Source of the DNA: Isoetes taiwanensis
Taxonomy: Eukaryota > Streptophyta > Lycopodiopsida > Isoetales > Isoetaceae
Length of the DNA stretch: 64,000 nt
Direction of reading: 5' to 3'
NCBI GenBank assembly: GCA_021234155.1
Contig: JAJEKV010000002.1
Coordinates: 24,603,296-24,667,295 of the forward strand
In this document: one piece after another, positions 35,201-49,312 of the stretch
How the letters are laid out: each line of letters begins with the position of its first letter
Position numbering within the stretch: the first letter of the stretch is position 1
The notes under the pieces: model-generated
Seen by the model: only the letters and a program-made list of their open reading frames with translations
Database searches by the model: none
What the model was told of the DNA's origin: nothing
Translations under genes and position numbers: made by a program

Positions 35201-36650
35201 TTATCCTAACTAATCGCCGGAATCAAGCCAAATATGGTAGAAGAAGTAGTAATAAATGAGGATTTTGTTGAGATGCACGGTTGTTAAAATGAGGCCCCAT
35301 GTTCCCCATATGAAATTCACCCGGCTAGCAACCTAAATCACAAAGGAACAACAATGGGAACTGGCTTGGCAGGAAAGTTTTAATTCAAAGTCAAGTCCGT
35401 GAATCAAGGCCTTTGTTCAACCACATTTGAGGAGAAATTGAAAGCTTATTGAGTGTGTTTTTACTTTGTGATGGTGTTTCTAATAAATTAAAGCGTAAGA
35501 AACAATTGGCTCTTTGCCTCAGATGGGAAATTCGCCCTCAAGGACCGCTTGATCCCCGGCGTCATCGATAAATTGGGCTTCATATGGGCAATACGTTATG
35601 ATGTAAAGAAATGCAGGTCAAAAAAAAAAGTTCAAAAGCAAAGCTGAAATTGATTCAAAGCCCGCTATTTCAAAAGGTATTCCTGCTTCACTTGATCGTG
35701 ACTAATTTGAAGCATAACCCGCAAATTAGTGATGTAAAACTTAGGGAAGCTTGAGAATAAAAGGCGTAGATGGGAAAAGGAAATGCAAGATACGTTATAA
35801 CCGGCTGGCGAGAAATCCAATGATAAAATATTTAAACCTTGTCCAAAAAGAAGCAAGATGGAAAAGCTAAAGTCCACGCTGGCTGCTTGCATGTTTCCAC
35901 AAACAAGCCGGGAAACGCTTATCAAAAAGAAACACTGCTCAAATAAATACGGAGTCCTTGGGAGTCTGCTTTTGGTAAAACCCGGGAGGGATCCCGGATC
36001 GCCTTGTGAAGAAGGGAGGCACTGTGCTCTAATTAATTCACCGATGTTGAGATAAATGTAAGAAAAGAACATGCAAGCAACCTTAAATTCTCGAGGCAAA
36101 TCACCAAAATTTCCTCCTTTCTCGAATCAACACCACCTCTCAAAAAAGAAGGTTTCCGTGTTTTGCAGTTATTGTAGTGCTTGTGGTTTATTTTCATAAT
36201 AATCAAGATGTCTCAGAGTTCTTGAATGCTAACATGAATATCATGTAATGTGTGCCGCATTGTTCAAAGAGGGCGATGTTTGAAATGTGAATGTAACATT
36301 CCCCAAGACCTTTTATATTGAACTTGGTATGAGTACTCCAACAGAATTGAGCAAGGTTTCTTTGATCCTAAAGTAACTCTCAAAGCCTCTACCATTTGGA
36401 TCAAAGCCACTTCCTACTGGATAAGTTGAAGATGTTTTGTTTCGAAGTACTTGAAGTCCCTTCTACTAGCACAAAGAGAAGGTTGAGACATGCAAGGGAT
36501 GAGCCAAAATTGTCCAAGATAAGTCTATGATGGTAAGCCCAAGACAATTGAGAAGCAAGTGGGTAAATTGAGAGGATTCAGAGGCGTGTCTAAATATTTC
36601 AGTGGAAGTTGAGTGTCAAATATTAGACACTCCGTACCAAGAAAAACAAA
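32250..36650. other. Intergenic, nothing recognised
   Basis: There are many short frames and none carries a known motif. A 144-codon minus-strand frame at 35665-36099 has a hydrophobic, low-information composition and no recognisable domain; I do not call it a gene. Confidence 0.3.
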
Positions 36651-36659
36651 ATAGGATAT

Positions 36660-39600
36660 GCCAAAGAAGGATGAGTTAATTAGCAAAAAAGAAAGGGAAC
36701 TCAAGTAGCAAGAAGGTCACCGGGTTGGGACCAAAGAAGAAGAAAGGGCCGAGAACTAATGAAGAAAAAAAGTTGTGGAGGCTAGAAAGTATCCATCGAA
36801 AAAGAATGCAATAATTGATTTGAATGAAGAAGGGGAGGAAAACTTCTGCGTGAATGAAAAGGATGTTGAAAAGGACATTATGGAAATATAATGTCAACCC
36901 CTTACGATATTGCAAGTGTAGATCCTTAATCGGGTAAAAATGTGTGAAGTACAGAGGCTTCCAATATCAGCAGCTAATAACCGTACACAATGAAGGTATA
37001 AATACTCCATTTGGCAAGAATTGATGCTCTTAGAGGAAATTCAAACATCTCTTTGAGAGCACTAATCATAAATGATGTTTTAAATGTTCGTGGTTTAAGA
37101 AAGTAGTCCCAAGTGATGAGGGACTTAGATGTTTCCAATTTAACTTCCGTGTTTAGCGGACTTTAATTTGAATTCACATTTGTGGAACCATTGAAGCCGA
37201 TTCACTTAATTAATTTTATGATCACAGTTCCATCGAGTTGCAAAGTACAAATGTAACTCGAGGTTAATAATTCTACATTTCAATTTTGTACCTTCTTTGA
37301 TTCATTGATTTGATTGAATGTTCTTTTACTTAATAGGTGTATTGAATTGCAAGTCGCACTTTATGAAAAAGAAACTATTAATACTAGATCCGAATGGCGT
37401 ATTCTCAAAAAGACTTATAGGAAGAACCAATCAATTAAGAGAAGACTAAGAAGGCCGAGCTCCTCGCCATTGAGATCATCTATAACTAACAAAATGGTTG
37501 TGTTGAGGCCAGGTGTGCATAGGTTCTGCAAGAAGCTTCCGTAAAGTTGTTTGACCTAGCAATTTGGTCCTTCATGAACAACTTCAATGTTCATGAAGTT
37601 ATTGATATTCTATGTCCCATGAACAAAAGATTTTGCATTTGTTTGGGACTTCAAAATATTGTGATTTTTAAGGTTCCCTTTAGGGGGCAAACCCTCGCTT
37701 ATGTGGGTATGTGGGCATTATCTGGCATATACCGCATATACCTAGCATATGCCGACATGATCGCTAAAACTGGCACCAGAAATGGTATTCGCCATCTTCT
37801 CGTGCCGATTCGGCTAAGCCGAAATAAGCTTGGTGCTCCATGCTCGAAAGTGCTTTGGCATGGCCCAGGGTTCTAGCAAGGCTTCGTATGGCATGATGCG
37901 ACGAGGGAAGGTCATAGCTTCGCGGTCTTTCCGTTTTTCGATGGGTTTCCTTCTTCTTCCATTTGATAGTGCCGAAGAGAGCTCAAAATGCAAACTCCGC
38001 AGTTGCTCCTCGTGGATTTTCCTCGTGGGTTCTTTGCAACTCTAATTTCGCAATTTGAGGGTGAACCTTTGAGTTGTACCGCCCGCTGTATAAATCGAAG
38101 TTCTTCCATACTCCGCCGCTTCCATAATCGCAACCATATCGCTCTAAGCCAAGTCCTAACTCTAGCCATGTCATGGGCATGCCGCGGGTTTAGGATATGC
38201 AGATGCCCCCAAGGTTATCCCTTACGAAAGCGTAGCCATCGAAAGCTCGAACAGTATGGTAAAAGGAATCCTCAGAAGAAAAAGAAAGAGGTCATACATG
38301 AAAATGAAATGCGTGAGAAAGTAACCTCGCTATGGTCTTGCAAAAATGACTCTTCTTGCCTTATTTTTGCCTTCGCTGGGTTTTTCCTTCTTTGTTGTTT
38401 TTGATCGCCAAGATTGGTGCAGTTCCGATGCATGCAAGTTATGTCCGCCTCAACACCCATATGACAAAATTCGGTATCTTTGTAGCAGACCTTTCTTTGC
38501 ATTTTGCCTTGATGGTTTAACTGGTTTCTCAGACTATCGCATTGTCAGAAAGTAATTAGCAAAACAGGGGGGAATCCAATCCAATTTTGTCGCGACGTAT
38601 CCTTTCAAGTAGATGAAGAGGTAGTTTGAAATCTGAATTGGAACATCGATGGACAAGTGGTGCCGAAGCTTTGCATATATTTTGTCATGACCATTGTGCT
38701 TTTCAAACTCTTATGGATATGGGATTCTCTGCTTTTGTCCGCCCGCATTATGGGATATTTGGGAGCCTGGAGTCGCAGTGTATAACCGCGATCAATTTTA
38801 ATATCCGTGGTTACCAACTACTTAGGGACATTCTTGCATTAGGATCTTTGTAATCAAGGGTAAGTAATGTTTCTCCATGAATTGTATGCTTGTCCTGAAA
38901 ATAGTATCACCTGCTAATACTACATGTGATGCATGCCTCCGCTATGGAATAGCTTAAAAGATTGTATCCCAAGAGTTGGGAATACATTGCAAATCTTCAG
39001 CTTGTATTTCATTGATTATTATTCCAACCTCGCCTTTTGCATTGATAGTTTACATTGCGTCGATTGTGGTCTCACTGTGCCAATTTGGCATGTGACCAAA
39101 TTCATTGCATCTTTAGAAAATCCGTATATGATAGTAGTCCTATCTCAATTAGATTCAACAAGTAGTTTTCAAGTTGTGGAAAGGGACGCAGGAACTCAGA
39201 TTTTATTTGGTTTAAATTGGGCAGACCCCTCAAGCTGTGATCTCACAATAAAATGGACCAAAAGGTTGTTTTTCTATCTTGTGAAGTGGTTCATGCTTGA
39301 CAACAATGCATCCCAGCTTTGTTGTAATTCGGCGATGCTAATTTTGACTCCCTCTTCCTCCCTTCTCCCAAGGTCTTCAAAAACACTTGACATCTTGGAG
39401 AGACATTGAAAGCAAAAGCTTCCATGACTTGAACCTGAAAATTGGTTCTTCACAATCAGAAGATGGGTAAATGGTTTCAACTATGAGACACTTCCTAAAA
39501 ACCTTATCTCTAAGCACATTCTTTTCATAATCACCGAGAATCATTTCTAACAATCATTTCTACATGGACATCTACTGAACACTTCAAATGAGGTAAGTCC

Positions 39601-40760
39601 GTGATACATTATGCCAGCTTAAAACAAATAAGTACACTTGGGAGTTTAACTATCGCTAATGTCATGCTTCTACACATCTTTTTGATCACAAGATAATCAT
39701 CATAGATTAAAACACACTATCCATTCGATGTGTCTATGCATGTTCCAAAAGTTCATGACTATGTGCCACATTAGCCCTCCTTCTTTCATATTCGGGAATG
39801 TACCGCGGCACCGGCTTTGTGGTCTCCTATGGAAGAAGAAATAAATTTAAATAGATCTACGAACAAGGCACACTTGAAACCCCCAACCATGGGTCAGCAT
39901 TATGTGTGGTAGTTACTACAGATACACATGGTCCAGATGAGCAGAGAACCTGATCCGTGACATACAAAGAACGCCAAGACATTACGAAAGCATCAGCTTT
40001 TAAATGCATCCTGGGCCATTGTCATCGCCTCGTGCAAAGAGAATTTGGAAAAGAATAGATCTAAGATAAAGTTTCACTTCCATTGCAGCTCTTTTTGAAC
40101 CCAGTAGTAGTAGCCATATTTCAAGTGTGTAGTTTTGCTAACGCGTTACTAAAGATCTTTGCACGATTAATAACATCAATATGAGGGCTCTCGCTTGCTC
40201 ATCATGCCTCAGGTATACTATATTCTTAGAGGACTGCATTAATCGTGATCCGTTGTGCCATTTTAATGTCTTCGGCCCCATTATGAATGCTTAGAAATTT
40301 TAATGTCCAATTTCAACACTCAAAGGCATGAACCCTCAATAGAGCAAGATCATCCAAATACCAAGGGCATGAACCTCAATAGAGAAGGCCATATAGATCT
40401 AAACAATGGAATAAAGCAAGGGCATAGACAATAAAGAAAAAAATTATAGAAATACATTGCGATTCTTTTAGTGTAGAAGTCTCTCTAAAAGTAAAGTGGA
40501 TACGTGAAAGGTTAAGGTTTAGCATCTTTTTAGGAAATTATTCTTAAAAATAGGCCAATATCAATATCAAGTCATGAAACCTTTTAGGACATGGGCCCCA
40601 AGGGCTATATCATGTTCTATGAGTTGAATCAGAACCAAGACTCCAGTGTTCTAATATTGGATTTGTTGTCAAAAGAATTTATGTTGCAATGTTGGAATAT
40701 TTTAATGGTTAGCATTGATTTCAAAGAAATCCATTTAAAAGGCTAATTTTTTATTTATTT
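36660..40760. other. Unrecognised region with protein-like scraps
   Basis: Short plus-strand stretches such as AIIDLNEEGEENF (about 36809) look coding. The 37.7-38.4 kb region is GC-richer, with open frames on both strands. A 158-codon plus-strand frame (38933-39409) also exists. None shows a motif I can name, and splice-linked exons could not be assembled. This may be a decayed gene or transposon; no function is proposed. Confidence 0.2.
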
Positions 40761-41289
40761 ATCTAAACATGTATAAGATTATAGACTCTCTCAGAAAGAT
40801 CCTGCGACACAAGGATGTGATTTATGTGAGACATGAAACCATCTATATTTTGGGTCAAAACCGCATTAATCGAAGTTTTATTATTATTGAGCTTGTTGAT
40901 TTTAAGGTATGTAGAGCATACTACTTTTTACACGAAATTTTAATATTGAAATAAGTTGGGAGAACCTCTCACTATTCAAATAAAGTTATAATATCGAGAT
41001 GAGATGCACAATGATATAACTTTAACCAAAAAAGAGCAAGTAGAACATCATTGAGAAGAGCCAAATGCAGCTAATTTAAAAGTGCAGAATCACACTCAGG
41101 GAGAAAGCAATGCTAGAAAATTAGTCGTATGATCCTAGAGATCTAGAGATCTGGATAATGAGGAAAATCAATCCTAATCAAAACATGTCAAGATTTAAGT
41201 TGATTGAATAAAAGGCACATTTTTCCTATATATGCTTTCAAATAATAAGCATTATAGTGTAGATTTACTCTAAGAGTTGATTACAAATC

Positions 41290-43390
41290 ATGTAATGGAA
41301 TTTCTCCGTATTCTCAACAATTTCATGCCATTAAGCATGTGAGTATCAACCAAAGTCATTTCATTCCTTGCAAAAACTATACTATCTAATGCCTTAATTC
41401 GAGTTGTCATTTCTGTCACGAGGGCAACCCTCCGCAAGCAAAGACCTTGTTTTTCTTCTTCTTCTTCTTTTTTCATCCTCCTCGTAGGTTATATGCACTA
41501 AAATTGACACTGGTCGTAAGATGCCAATGATGTGATCGAGCTTCTTGTTGGATCTTAAATCCATAATTTTCAGCAAAAATCTATGACAAAACAATAGTAT
41601 CATCTTGAAGTGTTGCCAAGCATTTCCTATATTCCTTTGGCTTGCCAATGAGCTCTATAATTATGTGATACAAAAGATTTCATAGCCTTCTTGCATGCTC
41701 ATTAAATTCAAAAAGGACTACCCAATTTGTGGTAGGCCAATTTTGTAACCTTTGGAGGTTTCTAGATGACTTCAATGTCTTCTTCTCCCTTTGGACTTCT
41801 ACCCTCATGTTAAGGCCAATTTATCTACCTCGATATGGAAGTCATATGATTTCGAATCATATTTAATGCTAAATGCACTTTGCAATCTAATTTGAATGTC
41901 ATTACCTTCTCAAATACTTTCCCAATTCACATTGTGTTCTGCTCTTATTCCTCTTCTTAGGACATGTTGGCACCGCAATACATTATAGCAAACATGGCAA
42001 ATAGAAAGCAAAATTATAGGTTTGAAACAGCGCGAAACCATGTACTCACTTCTTAAACCACATTTGTACAAGTCTCAAGACGTATTGACGATGCTTATGC
42101 CACTCATCACCTTTCATCCTTTTAAGTGCAGACTACCATTCTCCAATCATCACTACTTGATCTCGATGGTGTTCTCCTTTAGCCATGCACATTAGACATG
42201 GTCCACAACCTTGCACAACTTATGAACACCATAAGGATCTGTCCCTCATATTGTTGATGGCCCGGCTTCTGCAAATTTAAGTGCAAATGGTATTGGCAAC
42301 AACAAGTCTCCCTTCTTGAAGTTTTCTTACATAGCTTATTATTTCAGCTTTTCAAAAGCCTGCTGACATCTTTATATTAGGATGTTCCTTTTCTTGAAAG
42401 CAAGGTACAATTGTACCTGAACACAATTTCAATAATAAATTAAAGCTATTTTATAAAGGAATGAAAGAATTAAGGCACAACATTCCAAATTTATGGTCGA
42501 AATTATTAACTGTAATCTCTAGCAAATGAATAGGATGATCAATTTTATCATCACCCATTTTCGCCAAATGCTTCCTCACATGCTTCTTGTAAGGTGAAAC
42601 TCTAGTATTTCATCCAAAACTTCTCACCGCATATTTCTTCAGCTGAAAATGCATCACTTCTTCTTCCTTCCAAATATTGACCAAGCGGGCCACCACACTC
42701 GCAAATATACGCCTTCTAAAATGCCATGGCAATAGTTTTTCTTGGAATGTATAGGACCCTCTAAATTGCAGATTGATTAATCCCTCCTATCGAAGATGCC
42801 GCCATTTGAAGGGTGCTCTTCTGCTTGAGGACATCACTGCTCTTTGAATTTTGTGCCCGCGATTGTCTCTTAACATTCACAATCATGGTTTTCATTATAG
42901 GTACATCTCGCTTGCAATGCAATGCTTGTTTCTCTTGAAAAAGTCTTTGAAGAACTTCTTTCCCTTTGTATCCAAATCCTCGAACGCTTCGACAATGTGA
43001 TTAAAGAATCATCTAGCTCTTTGAGAGTTCCTTCCTAATCTTCTTTCACTAAGCCATTATATTCTCTTCCCCTCATTTGGTGGAATGTTTTCCTTTTCTT
43101 TCATTCTCTTCTCACTTCAAGCTTCCCTGTTGGCTTCAAATTCCAGATAAATCCTCCTATTCCGACTAACAAGGCTTTCTAATCTGGCCATAGGGTGCAA
43201 TGGAGAACTGGAATCGATTGGATTGGGATTGGGATCGAGAATTGCCGAATTTTCACATGATAATGGAGCTTGGGAAGAATGACAATCTAAGAAAGAAAAA
43301 CTTTCCTCAAGAATCCCGCCAACTTGAGATCCCGGCCAAACATGAGGTGATTGCTCGCAATTGGCACTGGACATCCATGTCATCGACCCC
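41290..43390 (-). other. Unrecognised, frame-broken coding-like region
   Basis: On the minus strand, protein-like segments follow one another in changing frames, with stops between them: ARLESLVSRNRRIYLEFEAN (near 43150), FEDLDTKGKKFFKDFFKRNK (near 42960), ARLVNIWKEEEVMHFQLKKY (near 42660) and LKRMKGDEWHKHRQYVLRLV (near 42100). The charged, helix-rich composition suggests a former protein-coding gene or transposon ORF of several hundred codons. I do not recognise the family. A (TTC)n run at about 41454-41475 lies inside it. Confidence 0.3.
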
Positions 43391-43627
43391 TCCCCAACCT
43401 AACATGCATACTACTGAGTAACAACCCCCGTGTCCTTGAACTAGTAACACCATCGAAAGTATAAAGCACCTCAAGCACCTAAAGCACTTGTCCCATCTGC
43501 TTTTTGGGTAGTACTATCATATTTACACCCCACAATTTCATAGATATGAAGATTCTAAAAGAATATTCTACCTCCTCTCTCCCCAACCCCACCCCCCGTG
43601 CACCTGCCTATTACTTGCTCCTCGCTA

Positions 43628-44640
43628 TATGCCTCAACAAGCTAGATATCGTAGATCCAAGCATGCTATAAGGTACGGAACGATAGTTAGATTGTGTGAT
43701 TGCATCTAGAAGGCTAGAATTACCCTAGGACACATGTTTGCGAGTAGAAGATCCATCAAAAGCCCAGATTGTTGACTACATGCTATACTTAGATTGTAAG
43801 TGCACTAGGCAAGGCTGGCGAGTCGAGTTTGGCTCTGTCGGTCATAATAGTTGGTCCTTAGAGTAAATTTAATGCTATGGACCCATGGGCGAACTCAAAC
43901 CACACTCCGAGCTCGCTAGACAGGCAAACTGGAGGAACACTTCATTTCCCCCTCGTGCCCATACATCAAAAAAGAGAAAATTTGGATTTGGCACATCCGT
44001 ATGGTCGACGGCCAATTTTTCTTTTCGGAGATGTTCCTTGCGAGATGAGCTACATTTGAACGGTGGGATTAGCAGATTGAGTGGTTTTGATGCACAAATA
44101 CTTAAACCCTACGAAATATGTAGGGTTTAGGTTTTGGCATCCCTCCCTAGCCTAGAGCTTGCTTACAGGGTTTCTTCTCGGGTTTGAGGAGGAGAAGAAC
44201 AAAAAAGCCCCCAATGCACGGGCGTTCCATACTTGTCCCACAGATGGCTCATAACAAGCTAGACATCATGTGACTTGGCATGTTAGAAGGTACTGAAGGA
44301 CAGTTCGACTGCATGATTGCATCTAAAAGACTAGAGTTACCCTAGGACACATGTTTGCGGAGTAGAGGATCCATTAAAAGCCTAGATTGCCGACTACATG
44401 CTATCTTTAGATTATAAGTGCACTAGGCAACGAGAGTGTGTTGAGCGAAAGGTCGGCTAGTTGCCCATAGTGAGTCGAGTTTGGATCCGTTGGTCATATT
44501 AGTTGGTCCTTAGAGCAAATTTGATGTTAAGAGACTCACGCGGGAACTCAAAACCACATAGTGGCTTAACTGGGGAATGACTTTACTTTTGCGTCCCTTT
44601 ACGGGCCATAAAGGGGAAATTTGAGGCTTCCTGGCAATAA
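43628..44640. repeat. Tandem duplication, period about 615 bp
   Basis: The segment from about 43630 to 44000 recurs from about 44245 to 44640. Shared words include ACAAGCTAGA, TTACCCTAGGACACATGTTT, ACTACATGCTAT, TAAGTGCACTAGGCAA, GAGTCGAGTTTGG and AGTTGGTCCTTAGAG. The right copy has an extra 35 bp or so after GCACTAGGCAA. The two could be a pair of short LTR-like ends or a simple duplication; no internal coding region is evident between them. Confidence 0.85.
44103..44129. repeat. 10-bp inverted repeat of the telobox word
   Basis: TAAACCCTAC (44103-44112), a 7-nt spacer GAAATAT and GTAGGGTTTA (44120-44129) form a perfect hairpin. AAACCCTA is the plant telobox motif found in promoters of translation and cell-cycle genes and in interstitial telomeric repeats. 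Whether this copy has a role is unknown. Confidence 0.8.
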
Positions 44641-44679
44641 TCCGCGGAGAAATGTCATACAAGCGAGAAATGTCATATA

Positions 44680-47650
44680 GGTGAAGCATGTTGTTCTAAG
44701 TTGTTACCTAGGTGAAGTTAATTATTTAAACATTCATCACGGACGACTGCACTGCGGGTACCAAAGCCACCTCGCGCTTCATCCCACAAACTCGAACGCC
44801 ACTAGGTGTCACTTCGCGGAGCCGGTGAAGCCATGGCTCCGTACATATACCCACCCATCGCGGTAACCTAGGAACTCCCTCAACATGCCCATTCCGAGGC
44901 ATGATTCATCGCCGTGGGCTGGAATTCACGCCAAGAAATTCCAGCCTCAATGCATGCAAAGAGGAGATGGGCAGCAAACCGGTGATTGTGGAGGAACAAG
45001 AAATTCGCGGCACAACCCTCGCCCGCTTGGGGACTCAATTGAACCCTCGCTTTGCCGGCTGGTAGACCAATGGTATCCACTCAGAGCTTCGACTTCAGAT
45101 CGATGCTACAACGCCCGCGCCAGCAGCATCGGACAAACGCTAGCAAGTTTGTACTAAAGCAAAGAAGAAGCCTCCTGTAATTCAGCTGATCGGAGCTACA
45201 AATGACGAGGGAAGCCAATAAAAGAGGCCAATGGAAGGAGGAGGAGGATCTTGTAACGTTCTAGATGAGGTGAGGAACATGGTATTTCAATTAGAGAGAA
45301 GCTTCTAGACGCATCTGATATCCTTAATCATCCATCAGAGATCGGGTTAGCGGCCGACTTCCACAAGACGCAGAGACATCCACAGATCCTAACACCGCCC
45401 CAAGAAAAGGAACTTGTGATTGGGCCATGTGATATGCACGTGGCTGGGCATGACCTCGGCTTCTAAAGGAACGCGGCCGCAGAACTGGCCAAGGAGAGCA
45501 ATCCAAAGATTCGGCTACGCCTGTGGAAAATGGTGGAAACTCTTCAAACAAAGGCCATCCCGAGATCTCCCTTAGGAGTGCGTAAAACTCTAGATGTCTC
45601 ACGCGGCCCGCTATGAATCAAAACTTGGATAGGTTCCTACTCGCTTGAAAGAAATATATGATGAGTATAACTTCCCCTTCAAGGTTCCGAAAATGCATAT
45701 GAGACCGATCCAAGCTCGGAAAGTAAAGGGCCTATAGATAATTGCAAGGAAAGGTGAGAATAGGTTAGTGAGCTGGTCATGAATACTAGGGAATGGGTTA
45801 CAATCTTAGTGTGTGTAAATGCGTATGTTTAAAATACCCAAGATGTACATTTTCAAGGGAATCCAGGATGAGGCGCGTGACAACATGGCCAGTGTGAGGA
45901 GGGGCAATTCAGCCGCCTTAGCGTCACCTTGATGACACAATTCGAACTCTTTAATAGTCTTGGTTGTCCCACTCAATGTAGAGTGCCTCGAGGAGTATCA
46001 CCTAAACGACTACATCTGATCTTTGCTTTGATGGGCATGGAAGCCATGTAGAACTGGATAAAGTCATATACCGGCAAACAAAGATATGGGAATACATTTT
46101 GCACTATTACCCGCATTACACATCACATAGGTCGCAACCACTAGATGTCTCGTGCTTCTAAGGGCAGCCTTTCAAAAAAAATTGGAGGGGGTCAATACAT
46201 GGTAAGAAAAGGCAGGTCTGAACCTAAGAGGGAAGATATAGCTGAATTGATATCTATGTCCGGTCAGAGGGGTTAACAATTTCAATATAAAGGCCGGTTT
46301 CATGGCTACAGATATGGTCGCTCAATCCAACAAGGGTAGTGCCTTGAAAGGAAGGCACAGTCTTGTCGGAGAGGAAGTTTATGCCAAAGACCACTACTTG
46401 ACCAACCAGCAGAATTGAAGATGGATTGTTATCCCCATCAGGCAACCTCCGCAGCAAAATGAGAGTGCACAAATGGATGAAGTTAATAGAGTGAACCATC
46501 GGGACATCCATGTGGACAAGGGTTGAACATGGAGGGTTTCAACATGCAAGAAGTTGACTTGGTAATGGAAGGAACATGTGCAAGCTTACATGTGACCATG
46601 CGTAAATAGTTGGGAACAATGCCAGTCCTACCCATAGGGCAAAGAAAGTGTGTCCATCTCCATGCTGTGCTAATCATCCCAGCAAAGTTGCACCAAGTCG
46701 CGGGCACCCAAGATGCAAATAAGGAGGAGGAGGGAGATTGCACCTAATCTTCAAGGCGGAAGAGTGCACATTACCAACAATGACTCGCCAAGCACTTGCG
46801 CCAGAAGGCAAGAAGAGAGAAATGAGATCAAGATCCAAAGAAGCTACCCTAAGAGTGGAGGCGCCTGTGAGGAGGACCTAAAAGGAAGAAACCAAGAGGC
46901 TGGCTGTCGCAAAATCAAAGCAGAGAGGGAAAGTAGGAAGCAAGCAGAGGCTTTGTATGAGGAGAGCACCAAGGTCGAGGGCATTTATATATATCCAAAG
47001 CAGCTAATCCAGTGAAAGCCATCTTTGGCTGCCAAAGACCATTGAATGAGGCTACAAAGGCCGTGGGTTGGCCATGAAGAGGGATGAGACAAAGGCAAGG
47101 CGTAAGGTGGCAAGGCGCCATTGGAGAGGATGACAATTGGGAGACTTGTGCCGAGGAGCTAGAATGAAGAGGTGGGGTTATGCAAGTACCTCAAACACAA
47201 ACCCCGGATAGGTTGTAGTCTTGAAGACACAATTCTTATGTGAGGTGGGAAATGGGATGCATCCTCAATCAATTAGTATAGAGGGCTGCATCTCTGGTCG
47301 CCTACACCTAACAAAGCCTACAACATCCGCTCACCTTTGAAGAGATGACCTTGCCATCAAACAAAGAACATTCAATCCTTTAGCTAACTCTTTGAGGATG
47401 GATACACAAGGCTGATAAACTATGCAAAGAACAAACACGTACATGAAATGATGAAATCGTGGCAAATTTGACAAGGCCGTATTATTATTCTGGGAGATGG
47501 CTGAGATTGGAGTTGATGCCAAAGCTCTTGCTACAGCAAGGGGCATGGACGAGGGCTTCTTTAGAGCATGGAGGTCTGCACAAGTACGCAACAGGAACTT
47601 TGCTGTAATGTTGTGCTCACTCTCCTTAACATACTTTTGGTATTGCAGGT
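44680..47650 (+). other. Possible decayed retroelement, plus strand
   Basis: Between stops and frame changes, the plus strand reads as hydrophilic, charged protein: IPKMYIFKGIQDEARDNMAS (about 45838), KREDIAELISMS (about 46233), KKREMRSRSKEATLRVEAP (about 46810) and MAEIGVDAKALATARGMDEG (about 47495). The first resembles the start of a gag-like domain, but no zinc knuckle, protease or polymerase motif is seen, so the assignment is weak. The last segment is followed by a donor-like GTACGC and, 65 bp on, by an acceptor-like TATTGCAG, and may be an exon of an unrelated gene. Confidence 0.22.
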
Positions 47651-49312
47651 AAATGAGGCAACACTAAAACTGCCTTAATTGAACACAAACACAGCAGAAA
47701 TGGTATGTAGCTTGTAGCTGTCTTTGGCATGTGGATCTGATATTTATGGGTTGACATTTAGAGTCCATTGATGCAGGATGCATATGATTCGGACGAGACC
47801 ATAGAAGAGTAGTAATGTGTGCTACCAAACATTGTGCAAAAGGAGGATGACTTCACTTGTCTTTTTAATGTCAAGCAAGCATATGGACATAAGTATCATT
47901 TTTTGTTGAATATAAAATGCCAAGTTAAATACATGAACACGCTGTCTTTGGGATGTCTTCAAGGAAATTACATTTCATAGGCACAAATTATATAACTCCA
48001 CAAAATTGCCTCATGAAGTTGGCATTACAAAATACAACAAAAAACCCTTCAAACAGATCAGAGGGCTATCAAATTAGATATACATATGTGTTTTGCTAGG
48101 ATTAGGCAGATCGTGAGGGCTATAGATTAGATATGTAAGCCGCCCATTTTGGCCGTGGCAAAGAATCGAATTATTCGATTAACCGCTCGAACTTAACCTT
48201 TATCCCCAAAGAATAAATACACTCAAGAAGGGGACTATGTCGCGGTTAATCTTGGCGGTTTCGCATCTATAGGGTGACTTCACCTAAGTTTGAACTCATC
48301 GCATCATATAAATTTCTGTGAGCGTGACTACAAGAACGTTTTTCAGAGTGAAGGAACCGAGGTCTTCAGAGGCGCCAGAGTCTTGACGCCCTTCTTCTTC
48401 ACCGGGAGTGGAGGCGTTTCCGAGTATGGGCCGGAGCCTCGGGTCTTCCTCCAACCGCCCATGGCACCGCAGAATCTAACAAGAAATCAACAATAAAACC
48501 AAATGAAGCCAAAGCCGATCAAGGGCTTATCGCAGATGATCCGGAAAGTAAACGGATATGGACGACGCTTTAGATAAGTCAGGGATATGACTCGAGCTTA
48601 GCAACCCTTTGAATCGATCCGGATTTTGATCGAATGGCATTTCTCCCCTTTAAAAGCCCCATGCCGAATGAGGCTCCCTCGGCCTAATTGTGCGCAGGTG
48701 CCGCCCACCCAAACGCGGTTCCAATCTCTGTTAGCATAAACCGAGGCCTGGGATTAGGGGTAAGTAATTGCGTTGATTTTGTTCATGATGGTGGCGCATA
48801 TGGGCTAATAGGGGCCAACCGTAGCTGGCCGATGGCTTCCGTGACGCTGGTCTGGACCATAGCCATGATGGCCATTTCGTCCCGCGACACAAGAAGTGTG
48901 TGAGGTCCATGCCGATCACGGGGCGATGAAGGGGCTTAATTGAGGGGGTCACGATGTATGGGGCAGGGACTGATGGTGTGACGAATCCTGGGACTCCTAC
49001 TTGACGTTGACCATAGTGACAAAGTGCCTTAGCTTAGGTTGGTGTGGGGGCTCGAAGCGTGGGTTCACATGGCGGTAGACAGTATTACATGTCGCTGGGG
49101 CTTCTAACCCCCAATCTTCGGCGTCTATAGCTTCGCCGACACGATTTTTCAAGGCGCTTTTTTCCATTGCATTAGTACCATTAGGTATCCGTAGACACTT
49201 TGTTGTCCGAAGTAAATTGAATTCTTAACAATTTGCCACATTCACGCTCTTGGCGCCGGTGACATGGACAATCGTGACCTATTGCTGGGGATGGGACAAT
49301 GGATATGAATAT
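47650..49312. other. Intergenic, nothing recognised
   Basis: Short frames only. The 48.3-49.1 kb part is GC-richer than its surroundings but contains no motif. It ends at the sharp left edge of the duplicated transporter block. Confidence 0.35.

Noticed and set aside
35665-36099. 144-codon minus-strand open frame
   Set aside because: Low-information composition rich in Phe, Leu and Ser, no motif and no splice context; likely chance.
38933-39409. 158-codon plus-strand open frame
   Set aside because: Long for this DNA, but no motif, no supporting neighbours and no family resemblance; kept only as an unrecognised scrap.
44103-44129. Interstitial telomere repeat
   Set aside because: Only one AAACCCTA unit on each arm; no tandem telomere array.
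44880-45602. Open frames of 66-92 codons on both strands in a GC-richer region
   Set aside because: Frames overlap antisense to each other with no motif; GC-rich DNA has fewer stops, so their length is unremarkable.
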